In this document: piece by piece, positions 5,728 through 12,983 of the stretch
Numbering within the stretch: the stretch's first letter is position 1
Layout of the letters: every line of letters begins with the position of its first letter
NCBI GenBank assembly: GCA_900765465.1
Contig: CAAFRM010000277.1
Span: forward strand, 1 to 15,227
Length of the DNA stretch: 15,227 nt
Direction: 5' to 3'
Origin: an uncultured Prevotella sp.
GTDB lineage: Bacteria > Bacteroidota > Bacteroidia > Bacteroidales > Bacteroidaceae
Made by a program: the position numbers and the translations under genes
Notes under the pieces: model-generated
The model's database searches: none
The model's input: only the letters and a program-made list of their open reading frames with translations
What the model was told of the DNA's origin: nothing

Positions 5728-6474
5728 TTATACCAGCTCCAGCAGATAGTAATTGTAATCATGAAGGATAGTAGCAAGGAATTTTTCCTTGCTATTTCCT
5801 TTTTGTATAGAAGCCTTCAGCTTGTCTTCTATCCCCAGGAATTTCGCAACCTTGTCGGCAAGGGTGACTATCTGGTTTTCGTGTTCCCCATTGCCGCCAT
5901 AAACCGCTTTCTCAATCACCTCAATTTGTGCCTGCGATAGATTCTTCGCCTCTTCATATACCGGGCGATAGTCTTTCTTGGCATAGTAGAATTCATCTAG
6001 TGATACATGGATTTTATCCAGGTTCACCTGCTTGATAACCATTGTTCCTGCAGCCAGATCGCCCAGGCGCTGCGCATTCTTGGTGAGCAGGATAAACAGG
6101 AGTCCGATGCCGCTTAATCCCACATCTATCGTGCTGAGCAGCCATCTCATGAAGAAAGAACCCATGGTGGGGCGGGAACCATCTTTGTTCACCACCCTTA
6201 TCTTCATGATATATTTCCCTGGCGACTGACCTTCGTTGAAGGTTTCCCAGAGAAAGTCGTACAGCCAGAGTGGCAATATAATCAGAAAGAAAAACAAATA
6301 ATTGAGTTGGTTTCTTGTTTCATAGTCGAGTTCAAAGTAGAAATACATGGCAGTGAAGCCGATGATGCCAGCTATAACCATGTCGATGATGCGTGCTATC
6401 ACTCTTTCGGCAATGCTCGCAGGCGTCTGGTCTATTCTTACGAATTGGTTGGTTGTGATGTTAGAACTTGTCAT
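5728..6474 (-). CDS. RDD family integral membrane protein
   Basis: A 248-residue inner-membrane protein of the RDD family (named for conserved Arg and Asp residues; transport-related roles have been proposed). The RDD domain covers about residues 17-150, with membrane segments near 27-47, 59-76 and 108-131. Conserved features are ARIIDMVIAG (27-36), EGQSPGKYIMKIRVV (81-95) and KNAQRLGDLAAGT (132-144). Residues 150-248 are a hydrophilic, probably cytoplasmic helical extension not needed for the RDD fold. The start codon (complement of 6472-6474) follows a plausible promoter. It is transcribed divergently from a SpoIIM-like gene; RDD and SpoIIM-like genes commonly sit next to MoxR/DUF58 genes in Bacteroidota and Actinobacteria, so it probably belongs to the same system. 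No convincing terminator was seen downstream. Confidence 0.9.
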   Translation of the reverse strand: MTSSNITTNQFVRIDQTPASIAERVIARIIDMVIAGIIGFTAMYFYFELDYETRNQLNYLFFFLIILPLWLYDFLWETFNEGQSPGKYIMKIRVVNKDGSRPTMGSFFMRWLLSTIDVGLSGIGLLFILLTKNAQRLGDLAAGTMVIKQVNLDKIHVSLDEFYYAKKDYRPVYEEAKNLSQAQIEVIEKAVYGGNGEHENQIVTLADKVAKFLGIEDKLKASIQKGNSKEKFLATILHDYNYYLLELV

Positions 6475-6513
6475 AATTCCACGTTTTATAGATGATTGAT
6501 GTTATTCTGTCTG

Positions 6514-6542
6514 CAAACTTACGGAAAAAACTACAAATACAA
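6514..6542 (-). promoter_or_regulatory. Probable promoter of RDD gene
   Basis: On the minus strand TAAGTTTG (complement of 6514-6521) matches the -7 box, and TTG (complement of 6540-6542) lies 18 bp upstream, slightly closer than usual. The start codon is 39 bases downstream of the -7 box. Confidence 0.55.
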
Positions 6543-6560
6543 GAATCTTTTCCCCGAAAA

Positions 6561-6592
6561 TTTGCATATATAAGAATATTTACTTACTTTTG
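6561..6592 (+). promoter_or_regulatory. Promoter of the SpoIIM-MoxR-DUF58 cluster
   Basis: TTTG (6561-6564), a 20-bp gap and TACTTTTG (6585-6592) give a near-ideal Bacteroidota promoter. The expected leader is only about 15 nt before the GTG start at 6614. It does not overlap the RDD promoter boxes, which lie 20 bp to the left. Confidence 0.85.
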
Positions 6593-6613
6593 CAACAAAA
6601 ATAATAAGCAATC

Positions 6614-7585
6614 GTGAAAGAATTTACCTTTATACGTAACAATATCGATAAGTGGCAGCGGGCGGAAATCATCATTTCTGATGCCGACTCGCAATCGCCC
6701 GATCGTCTGGCTGAGGTCTATACCGACCTTACGTCCGACCTGGCTTTTGCGCAGACGCATTATCCCGATTCCCGCATCACCATCTATCTGAACAAACTTT
6801 CATCCGTGCTTCATAACTCCATTTATCGCAACAAGCGGGAGAAATGGACTCGCATCCTCACGTTCTGGACCCAAGAAGTTCCACTTGTCATGTACGATGC
6901 CCGCAAGCTGTTGCTTGCCTCCTTCCTTATCTTTCTCATCAGTATGCTCATTGGTGTGATGTCCCAATGCTTCGATCATGACTTCTGCCGCATCATCCTG
7001 GGCGATTATTATGTGGATATGACGCTTGATAACATAGCCAAGGGTAAGCCGATGGCGGTATATGATAGTGACGGAGAGCTAAACATGTTTCTGGGCATCA
7101 CCTTCAATAATATCAGGGTTTCGTTCATGGTGTTCGTTTCGGGCATCCTTACAAGCATAGCCACGGGTGCCTATCTCTTTCAGAATAGCGTGATGCTCGG
7201 TTGTTTCGAAACTTTCTTTGCGCAGCACGGACTCCTTTATGAATCCTTCCTTGCAGTCTTCCTGCATGGCACGCTCGAAGTATCAGCCATCATCATTGCA
7301 GCAGCAGGCGGTCTGGCTATAGGCAACGGCTGGCTTTTCCCCGGCACCTATTCCCGCCTGGTTTCCTTCCGTCGTGGAGCCAAGCGGGGCTTGAAGATAG
7401 TGGCAGGCACGGTGCCCGTGTTTATCCTGGCTGGCTTTATCGAAGGCTTTGCTACGAGGCACACCGAAGTTCCCGATGCCTTACGCCTTGCCTTCATCCT
7501 CCTTTCCTTTGCCTTTGTCATCGGCTATTTCGTGATATTGCCCCAGATAAGGCATCGCCAGAGAAAAAAGGATTCTAAAGACTAA
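6614..7585 (+). CDS. Stage II sporulation protein M-like membrane protein
   Basis: A 323-residue membrane protein of the SpoIIM family, found well beyond spore formers; this organism is not expected to sporulate. It starts at GTG 6614: the sequence MKEFTFIRNNIDKW is the normal family beginning and there is no better start nearby. Residues 1-95 are cytoplasmic and helical. Membrane segments are predicted near 97-117, 168-190, 210-232, 264-280 and 291-311. The family hallmark HGTLEVSA is at 218-225, followed by a small-residue segment (AIIIAAAGGLAIGNGWLFPG). The C-terminus is basic. It is the first gene of the plus-strand unit, 18 bases ahead of the next gene. Family context suggests action in the envelope with MoxR and DUF58 proteins; the biochemical role is unknown. 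Confidence 0.9.
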   Translation: MKEFTFIRNNIDKWQRAEIIISDADSQSPDRLAEVYTDLTSDLAFAQTHYPDSRITIYLNKLSSVLHNSIYRNKREKWTRILTFWTQEVPLVMYDARKLLLASFLIFLISMLIGVMSQCFDHDFCRIILGDYYVDMTLDNIAKGKPMAVYDSDGELNMFLGITFNNIRVSFMVFVSGILTSIATGAYLFQNSVMLGCFETFFAQHGLLYESFLAVFLHGTLEVSAIIIAAAGGLAIGNGWLFPGTYSRLVSFRRGAKRGLKIVAGTVPVFILAGFIEGFATRHTEVPDALRLAFILLSFAFVIGYFVILPQIRHRQRKKDSKD

Positions 7586-7603
7586 CAATAAAAATTTTAT
7601 GAT

Positions 7604-8542
7604 ATGAATAAAATCGTTTTTTATCAAGAGAGAACCTTCGGAGATAAGTTCAATGTTACCTTCGAGTTTATCAAGCAAAACTGGAAGCTGATGCTTCGTT
7701 ATTTTGCTTATGTTGTTTTGCCATTGAGTTTTGTAGCTGAATTCTTCATGGAAGCTATGATGAAGAATGTCATGACTTTGGCTACAAATCCTGAAGAGCT
7801 GATGAATTTGATTCCTTCGTATGGCGGCTTTTTCCTGGTGAGCATTGCCGTTTACCTGTGGATGGGTGCGGTTTCCTTTTCCTTACTCCAGGTTTATAAT
7901 GTCCGTCCCGATGGCTTGCAGAACATCGTCTTTGCCGATTTCAAGCCTCTTCTTGGGCGCAATGCCTGGCGATTGGTGAAGTCGGGATTGGCGCTCAGCC
8001 TCGTCCTCCTGGTTGTGATGATACTTGCAGGCTGTCTGTTCGCTTTGCAGATGCCTGTTATTGCCGCAGTCGTTTATCTTGTCTGCATGGCATTAATGAT
8101 TCCGTTTGTACTCTTTGCGCCGGTTTACATCTTCGAGGATATTCCCCTTTGGCAGGCTTTTGCCCGAAGCTTTCGTCTGGGTTGGCATACTTTGGGTGGC
8201 ATCTTAGCCCTGGGCATTGTGTTGATGATTCTTACGGCTATCATCTCGTTTGTCTGCACTTTGCCATGGGAAATCTGCTATCTGTTGAAATCCTTTTTTG
8301 TTGTAAATCAGGGAAATGCCGATTCTGCTTTCAATGGTGTGCCTTTCATGCTGTTACAGTATCTGCTGGGTGTCCTGATGATGCTTGCCCGCTTCCTGTT
8401 GTTGGCCATATTCTATGTCAGCATCAGCTATCTCTATAGCCATGCTGCCGAGAAGCTCGATCAGATGTCGGTAGCCGAGGGCGTTGACCATTTCGAGGAG
8501 ATGGGCGATAAAAATCAGGATGCCGACGACTATCAACTGTAA
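7604..8542 (+). CDS. Multi-pass membrane protein of MoxR/DUF58 cluster
   Basis: A 312-residue integral membrane protein without an enzyme motif that I recognise. It starts with a conserved-looking amphipathic stretch (RTFGDKFNVTFEFIKQNWK), then has about six hydrophobic segments near residues 29-48, 73-95, 127-148, 151-175, 197-220 and 247-277. The segment FEDIPLWQAFARSFRLGWHT (177-196) resembles the conserved loop of glycerophosphodiester phosphodiesterase membrane domains and related uncharacterised families. The C-terminal 35 residues are hydrophilic and acidic. Equivalent proteins sit between SpoIIM-like and DUF4129 genes in other Bacteroidota, so a scaffold or permease-like role in the same complex is inferred. 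The stop codon lies in the first unit of a 14-bp tandem repeat, so the final residues (DYQL) are repeat-derived. Confidence 0.82.
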   Translation: MNKIVFYQERTFGDKFNVTFEFIKQNWKLMLRYFAYVVLPLSFVAEFFMEAMMKNVMTLATNPEELMNLIPSYGGFFLVSIAVYLWMGAVSFSLLQVYNVRPDGLQNIVFADFKPLLGRNAWRLVKSGLALSLVLLVVMILAGCLFALQMPVIAAVVYLVCMALMIPFVLFAPVYIFEDIPLWQAFARSFRLGWHTLGGILALGIVLMILTAIISFVCTLPWEICYLLKSFFVVNQGNADSAFNGVPFMLLQYLLGVLMMLARFLLLAIFYVSISYLYSHAAEKLDQMSVAEGVDHFEEMGDKNQDADDYQL

Positions 8543-8587
8543 ACTATCAATTGTAAACTATCAATTGTAAACTATAAACTATCAAAG
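8529..8587. repeat. 14-bp tandem repeat spanning a stop and a start
   Basis: Units ACTATCAACTGTAA (8529-8542), ACTATCAATTGTAA (8543-8556 and 8557-8570) and partial copies (8571-8577, 8578-8585) fill the whole spacer up to the next start codon. The first copy encodes the last residues and the stop codon of the upstream gene. Each full copy contains TAA. Confidence 0.92.
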
Positions 8588-8588
8588 T

Positions 8589-9239
8589 ATGCCCTTTACT
8601 CCTTCCGATACATTGGTTCTCGATACTGCCAGGCTCCGTGTCTGGCAGCAGGAGGACGATTATGCTTACAGTAGGGAATTGGTGCCTGCCCAGAAGAGTC
8701 TGATGGATTGGTTGGGCGAGCAGTTTGATCAGTTCTGGGAATCCGTTTTCGGCACCGCTTTCTATCAGGAGTATTCTTCGCTAATGTGGATATTGGTGGG
8801 TGTGTTTCTTGTTATAGGCATCCTGTTGTTCCTCTTCTACAAGCATCCCGAACTGTTCATGCGTTCCGGCAGGCAGGCTCCTTTGGAGTATGAGGTAACC
8901 GAGGATACCATCTATGGCGTTGATTTTGAAAGGGAGATAGCCAGGGCGATGGAGCGGAAGGATTATCGGGAAGCGATGCGACTCACTTATCTGCAAACCC
9001 TGAAGATGCTGAGCGATCATCAGCTTATCGACTGGCAACCTTTCAAGACACCTACCCAATATACCCACGAGTGGAAAAATCGGGATTTCCGGCAGATTAC
9101 GAACCTCTTTGTCCGTGTGCGTTATGGCGGATTCGAGGCAACGGAGCAAATGCTGAAAGATATCCACACCTGTAAGATGAGTGTGGATAACTCTGTAAGT
9201 AACTTAAAATCAGCGAAAGGAGGTGATGATGAAAAGTAG
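8589..9239 (+). CDS. DUF4129 domain membrane protein
   Basis: A 216-residue single-pass membrane protein. Residues 1-60 are hydrophilic and Trp-rich (LVLDTARLRVWQQEDDY, MDWLGEQFDQFW). Residues 63-84 are the membrane segment (SSLMWILVGVFLVIGILLFLF). Residues 110-195 form a DUF4129-type helical domain: EREIARAMERKDYREAMRLT, then LQTLKMLSDHQLIDWQPFKT and NLFVRVRYGGFEATEQMLKD. DUF4129 is the domain found at the C-terminus of TgpA-type transglutaminases and as separate proteins beside MoxR/DUF58 genes. There is no N-terminal signal sequence although the segment before the membrane helix would be expected outside; an in-frame stop inside the upstream repeat (8568-8570) prevents a longer start. It overlaps the next gene by 11 bases, indicating translational coupling. 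Confidence 0.85.
   Translation: MPFTPSDTLVLDTARLRVWQQEDDYAYSRELVPAQKSLMDWLGEQFDQFWESVFGTAFYQEYSSLMWILVGVFLVIGILLFLFYKHPELFMRSGRQAPLEYEVTEDTIYGVDFEREIARAMERKDYREAMRLTYLQTLKMLSDHQLIDWQPFKTPTQYTHEWKNRDFRQITNLFVRVRYGGFEATEQMLKDIHTCKMSVDNSVSNLKSAKGGDDEK
9216..9224 (+). promoter_or_regulatory. Strong Shine-Dalgarno sequence of DUF4350 gene
   Basis: AAAGGAGGT is a full complement of the 16S rRNA 3' end and lies inside the end of the DUF4129 gene. It ends five bases before ATG 9229, counted from GGAGG. Bacteroidota seldom use such sites. This one favours 9229 over GTG 9223 or ATG 9226, which would lie too close. Confidence 0.75.
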
Positions 9240-10467
9240 TTATAAGTTTTTCCTGAGCATGATGGTGCTTTTTATCCTCATGTTCCTGCTTCAGATGCAA
9301 CTGCCCAAGAAGTTTGTGTGGAATCCTACCTTCTATCATGCCGACCGCCAGCCTTTCGGCTGCTACGTGTTCGATAGCATCATGCGCCAAAGCTTGCCTC
9401 AAGGTTATCAGGTTACCGCCAAAACCTTCAGGCAGCTTGATGAGGAAAACAGAAACCGGAAGATAGCCGTGGTGGTGCTGGATAATTCCCTGAGACTGAA
9501 GAAGGTGGATGTAGGTCACCTCCGGAAGATAGCCCAGCGTGGCGGAAAAGTGATGGTTGCCTATCATTGGGGAGGTTCAGATGAACTGGATAGCAGTTTT
9601 CATGTCGATATGTCGAGCGGGGCGTTTTATCTGGATAATATCATGCGAAGGATGGCGAGTCAGCAGGATGTGTATGATACCCTTACTTGGTGTGGCTATC
9701 CGTTGGCTTATCCCCAGCGGGAATATCGGTTGATAGACCAGCTGATAAGCGGCTCGATTTCTCTCGATTCAGCCAGCAAAGCCACGGTGCTGGCTTACAG
9801 TCTACAGGCTAATCGCAAGTTTCCGTCAGCAGTTTCCTTGCCTTGCGGTAAGGGCGAGGTCATCTTTGTGGCCACTCCGTTGCTCTTTACCAATATGGGT
9901 GTGTTGGATGATGTTTCTTCGCAGTATGTCTTCCGAATCATGTCGCAGATGGCCGATTTGCCGGTTTACCGCACGGAAGCATATCTGGAATCGAAGGTGA
10001 AGCTCGAAGCAGAACAGTCGCCGCTCCGCGAGTTGCTGAAGCGCCCTCCTTTGCGGTGGGCGGTCTATCTCATGATGCTGGGCGTAGTGCTCTTCATGAT
10101 ATTCACAGCCCGCAGGCACCAGCGGGTTATCCCGATAATGGAAAAGCCGAAGAACAGGTCGCTGGAGTTTATCCAGCTCATCGGTACGCTCTATTATCAG
10201 CGTCACGACCATGCCGATCTGGTGCGGAAGAAATTCAGGTTCTTTGCCGAAGAGGTAAGAAGGAGTGCGGGCATTGATATCGGCGATGTGAACCAGGGAG
10301 ATGCCGATTGCCGAGCCTTGGCAGAGATAACAGGCATGGATGTGGAAAAAATCAAGGAAACCATCCGTGAGATTCGACTGGTGATACATTCAGATTTGAA
10401 TATCCCAGCCAGGCAAATGAAGAAACTCATCGACGAGATGAATCGCATACTTGAGAATATTCAGTAA
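9229..10467 (+). CDS. DUF4350 domain membrane protein
   Basis: A 412-residue protein with an N-terminal membrane anchor (7-24), a large extracytoplasmic domain and a second membrane segment (276-294), followed by a cytoplasmic helical tail. The start at ATG 9229 is chosen from the Shine-Dalgarno spacing. Residues 30-250 fit DUF4350: WNPTFYHADRQPFGCYVFD at the start, VVVLDNSLRL (81-90), a glycine turn GKVMVAYHWGG (106-116), and GKGEVIFVATPLLFTNMGV (207-225). This domain resembles the GATase1/ThuA-like fold proposed for the family, without a visible catalytic Cys nucleophile. The tail (310-412) is charged, with FAEEVRRSAGIDIGDV. The gene overlaps the DUF4129 gene by 11 bases. Family neighbours suggest a membrane partner of the MoxR/DUF58 pair; the function is unknown. 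Confidence 0.85.
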   Translation: MKSSYKFFLSMMVLFILMFLLQMQLPKKFVWNPTFYHADRQPFGCYVFDSIMRQSLPQGYQVTAKTFRQLDEENRNRKIAVVVLDNSLRLKKVDVGHLRKIAQRGGKVMVAYHWGGSDELDSSFHVDMSSGAFYLDNIMRRMASQQDVYDTLTWCGYPLAYPQREYRLIDQLISGSISLDSASKATVLAYSLQANRKFPSAVSLPCGKGEVIFVATPLLFTNMGVLDDVSSQYVFRIMSQMADLPVYRTEAYLESKVKLEAEQSPLRELLKRPPLRWAVYLMMLGVVLFMIFTARRHQRVIPIMEKPKNRSLEFIQLIGTLYYQRHDHADLVRKKFRFFAEEVRRSAGIDIGDVNQGDADCRALAEITGMDVEKIKETIREIRLVIHSDLNIPARQMKKLIDEMNRILENIQ

Positions 10468-10489
10468 AATATAATAGGTGAAATATCGG

Positions 10490-10539
10490 TACATGATAGT
10501 ATGCGGATATTCAATACATGATAGTATGCGGATATTCAA
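10490..10539. repeat. Perfect 25-bp tandem duplication before moxR
   Basis: The block 10490-10514 (TACATGATAGTATG then CGGATATTCAA) is repeated exactly at 10515-10539. A diverged third start (TATAATATAGTAAT) follows at 10540. The duplication makes up more than half of the 90-bp spacer between the DUF4350 and MoxR genes. No promoter consensus was found in it. Confidence 0.95.
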
Positions 10540-10557
10540 TATAATATAGTAATAAAA

Positions 10558-11523
10558 ATGGAAGAACAAAGATTAGACTTAACTCTTTTCTCAGAAAAGA
10601 TAGAACGCCTTCGACAGGAGATAGCGAAGGTGATAGTGGGGCAGGATGAAGCAATCGAACTGGTGCTTACTTCTATCCTTGCCAACGGACACGTGCTTAT
10701 CGAAGGAGTGCCGGGAGTGGCAAAGACCCTTTTGGCCCGGTTGATAGCCCGATTGGTAGATGCCGGGTTCAGCCGGGTGCAGTTTACCCCCGACTTGATG
10801 CCTAGCGATTTGCTAGGTATCAACATCTTCAATGTCAAGACCCAGGAGTTTGAGTTCCATCAGGGCCCCGTCTTCTCCGACATTGTTCTGGTAGATGAAA
10901 TCAACCGTGCGCCCGCCAAGACGCAGGCGGCACTCTTCGAGGTGATGGAAGAGCGACAGGTGAGCATCGATGGCGTTACCCACAAGATGGGCGATTTCTA
11001 TACCATCCTTGCCACCCAGAACCCCGTGGAGCAGGAAGGAACCTATCGCCTGCCTGAGGCTCAGCTCGACCGTTTCCTGATGAAGATAACGATGGGCTAT
11101 CCTTCGCTGGATGATGAACTGGAGATCCTGAAGCGCCATCAGGAGCATAGCAATCTGGTGAAGCTTGCCGATATTCAGCCCGTTCTGAGCAAGGCAGAAC
11201 TCCTGCAGTTGCGCAGCTATATAAATAAGGTGGTCATCGACGAGAGCCTGCTTCGCTATATAGCCCAGATAGTTCAGCAAACCCGCAGCACCCGTGCCGT
11301 TTATCTGGGAGCATCGCCCCGAGCTTCTGTGGCAATGCTCCAGGCTAGCAAGGCATACGCCCTGCTGCAAGGTCGCGATTTCGTAACGCCCGAAGATGTC
11401 AAGCAGGTTACTCCATCCATTCTCCAGCACCGCCTGGTGCTCACCGCCGAGGCAGAGATGGAAGGATACACCGCCTATAAAGTGGCGCAGCGACTCATCG
11501 ACAAAGTTGAAGTTCCGAAATAA
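10558..11523 (+). CDS. MoxR-family AAA+ ATPase
   Basis: A 321-residue cytoplasmic AAA+ ATPase of the MoxR family, chaperone-like ATPases that usually act with von Willebrand A-type partners. Visible motifs: VIVGQDEAIELVLTSILANG at the N-terminal AAA boundary (25-44), Walker A GVPGVAKT (50-57), FTPDLMPSDLLG (76-87), FHQGPVFSDIVLVDEINRA with Walker B (110-114), KTQAALFEVMEERQVSIDG (121-139), sensor-1 ATQNPVEQEGTYRLPEAQLD (152-171), and the C-terminal lid with RAVYLGASPRA. All catalytic positions are intact. It lies 5 bases ahead of the DUF58 gene, so the two are certainly co-transcribed and probably interact. The upstream spacer is enlarged by a 25-bp duplication, and no internal promoter was recognised. 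Confidence 0.96.
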   Translation: MEEQRLDLTLFSEKIERLRQEIAKVIVGQDEAIELVLTSILANGHVLIEGVPGVAKTLLARLIARLVDAGFSRVQFTPDLMPSDLLGINIFNVKTQEFEFHQGPVFSDIVLVDEINRAPAKTQAALFEVMEERQVSIDGVTHKMGDFYTILATQNPVEQEGTYRLPEAQLDRFLMKITMGYPSLDDELEILKRHQEHSNLVKLADIQPVLSKAELLQLRSYINKVVIDESLLRYIAQIVQQTRSTRAVYLGASPRASVAMLQASKAYALLQGRDFVTPEDVKQVTPSILQHRLVLTAEAEMEGYTAYKVAQRLIDKVEVPK

Positions 11524-11528
11524 ATAAA

Positions 11529-12851
11529 GTGAAGAGTACATTGTTTCTTACCAGAAGATTTTATATCGTTTTAGCAGTCCTGGTCTTTATCACAGGTTTG
11601 GGCAGCTTTGTTCCCCCGATGTTCCTCATTGGGAGATGGCTGCTTGTTGCCCTGGGCGTTCTGCTCCTGCTGGAGGCTTTCCTGCTTTATCACGAGCGGG
11701 GCATTATGGCTAGGCGAACGATGGCAGATAGGTTTTCCAATGGCGATGACAACGAGGTGAACATCCGTGTGGAAAGTATTTATTCCTTTCCCGTTCAGCT
11801 TCATGTCATTGATGAGATTCCGCCCGTATTCCAGCGTCGTGATATCCACTTTCGTCTAAGGCTGGGCATGGGCGAGGGCAAGAATATCCGGTATTTTCTT
11901 CGTCCCACAGAGCGGGGTGAATATGATTTCGGCTTAATCCGCATCTTTGTCTCTTCGCCCATCTCGCTCTTGCAGCGCCGCTTCTCGCTGGGGCAGCCCC
12001 GTCAGGTGAAGGTATATCCTTCCTATCTGATGCTCACCCGATATGAGTTGCTTGCCATCAGTAATAATCTAACCGAACTCGGCATCAAGAAGATTCGCCG
12101 TGTGGGTAATCATACCGAGTTTGAACAGATCAGGGATTATGTGACGGGTGATGATTTCCGGCTCATCAACTGGAAGGCCACCGCCCGCATCTCCCGTCTG
12201 ATGGTGAACGTGTATCAGGACGAGCGTTCGCAGCAGGTGTTCTGCATCATCGACAAGGGTAGGGTGATGCAGCAGGCTTTCCGGGGGATGACTTATCTGG
12301 ATTATGCCATCAACGCCTCGCTGGTGCTTTCGTATATGGCGATGCGCAAGGAAGACAAGGCGGGCATCGTAACTTTCAGCTCCCGTTTCGAGGATTTCGT
12401 GCCAGCCTCCCGACACGCCGGCCACATGCAGAACATCTTGGAGATTCTCTATCGCCAGCAAACCCGCTTTGCCGAATCCGACTATTCTGCCCTGGTAGAT
12501 GGGGTAAACCTGCACGTCAGCAAGCGTTCGCTCCTGGTGCTCTATACGAGTTTTGCCAATCGTGTCAGCATGGAGAGGCAGTTGCCTTATCTTCTTCAGC
12601 TTAACCGCCGCCACCGTCTTCTGGTGGTGTTCTTCGAGGATGATGAGGTGAAAGATTATCTTGCCACCCGTCCTGATAGCGATGAGGAATATTATCGCCA
12701 TGTAATTGCCGAGCAGTTTGCCTACGAGCAGCGTCTCATCGTTTCCTCGCTCAAGCAGCGGGGCATCATGGCCTTGTTGACCACGCCCGAGAAGCTGTCG
12801 GTTGACGTACTTAACAAATATCTCGAGATCAAGGCTCGGGAATTGTTGTAA
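11529..12851 (+). CDS. DUF58 protein with von Willebrand A-like fold
   Basis: A 440-residue membrane-anchored protein, the usual partner of MoxR ATPases. It starts at GTG 11529, five bases after the moxR stop codon. Two hydrophobic segments at 11-28 and 32-54 form a membrane hairpin. Residues 75-165 form a beta-rich region (HVIDEIPP, LRPTERGEYDFG). The DUF58 signature lies at 197-220: EFEQIRDYVTGDDFR followed by LINWKATAR. The vWA-like core follows (VFCIIDKGR 237-245, where family members often have DxS metal-binding residues; here IDKGR). The C-terminus (VFFEDDEVKDYLA to the end) completes the domain. The degraded metal-site motif is seen in many DUF58 proteins. It is the last gene of the unit and is followed by an AT-rich spacer with only a weak hairpin. 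Confidence 0.94.
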   Translation: MKSTLFLTRRFYIVLAVLVFITGLGSFVPPMFLIGRWLLVALGVLLLLEAFLLYHERGIMARRTMADRFSNGDDNEVNIRVESIYSFPVQLHVIDEIPPVFQRRDIHFRLRLGMGEGKNIRYFLRPTERGEYDFGLIRIFVSSPISLLQRRFSLGQPRQVKVYPSYLMLTRYELLAISNNLTELGIKKIRRVGNHTEFEQIRDYVTGDDFRLINWKATARISRLMVNVYQDERSQQVFCIIDKGRVMQQAFRGMTYLDYAINASLVLSYMAMRKEDKAGIVTFSSRFEDFVPASRHAGHMQNILEILYRQQTRFAESDYSALVDGVNLHVSKRSLLVLYTSFANRVSMERQLPYLLQLNRRHRLLVVFFEDDEVKDYLATRPDSDEEYYRHVIAEQFAYEQRLIVSSLKQRGIMALLTTPEKLSVDVLNKYLEIKARELL

Positions 12852-12912
12852 ATAGTAAGAAGAATACTTCTTTATAGCAAGAAGAATACATTTTTCTTTA
12901 GCATAAGTAATA
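12852..12912. repeat. 22-bp period repeats after DUF58 gene
   Basis: ATAGTAAGAAGAATAC (12852-12867) recurs as ATAGCAAGAAGAATAC (12874-12889), 22 bp later, with a weaker third copy from 12899 (TAGCATAAGTAAT). Within the first copy AAGAAG (12857-12862) and CTTCTT (12867-12872) form a small hairpin followed by one T, a poor terminator candidate. Confidence 0.75.
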
Positions 12913-12928
12913 AAAAACGCAGGGAATG

Positions 12929-12960
12929 TTTGGAATTCTCATCAAAAAGTCTTACCTTTG
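12929..12960 (+). promoter_or_regulatory. Promoter of GH43-remnant and permease operon
   Basis: TTTG (12929-12932), a 20-bp gap and TACCTTTG (12953-12960) match the Bacteroidota consensus fully. The ATG at 12984 is 24 bases after the -7 box, which supports that start over an in-frame one at 12930 that overlaps the promoter. Confidence 0.85.
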
Positions 12961-12983
12961 TTCCCAATAAAAACGAATGCCTT

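Noticed and set aside
7599..7607. Two-codon upstream frame ATG ATA TGA overlapping the start at 7604
   Set aside because: Probably chance in AT-rich sequence; no further sign of translational control.
9223..9228. Earlier starts for the DUF4350 gene (GTG 9223, ATG 9226)
   Set aside because: They lie zero to two bases from the Shine-Dalgarno sequence; ATG 9229 has suitable spacing.
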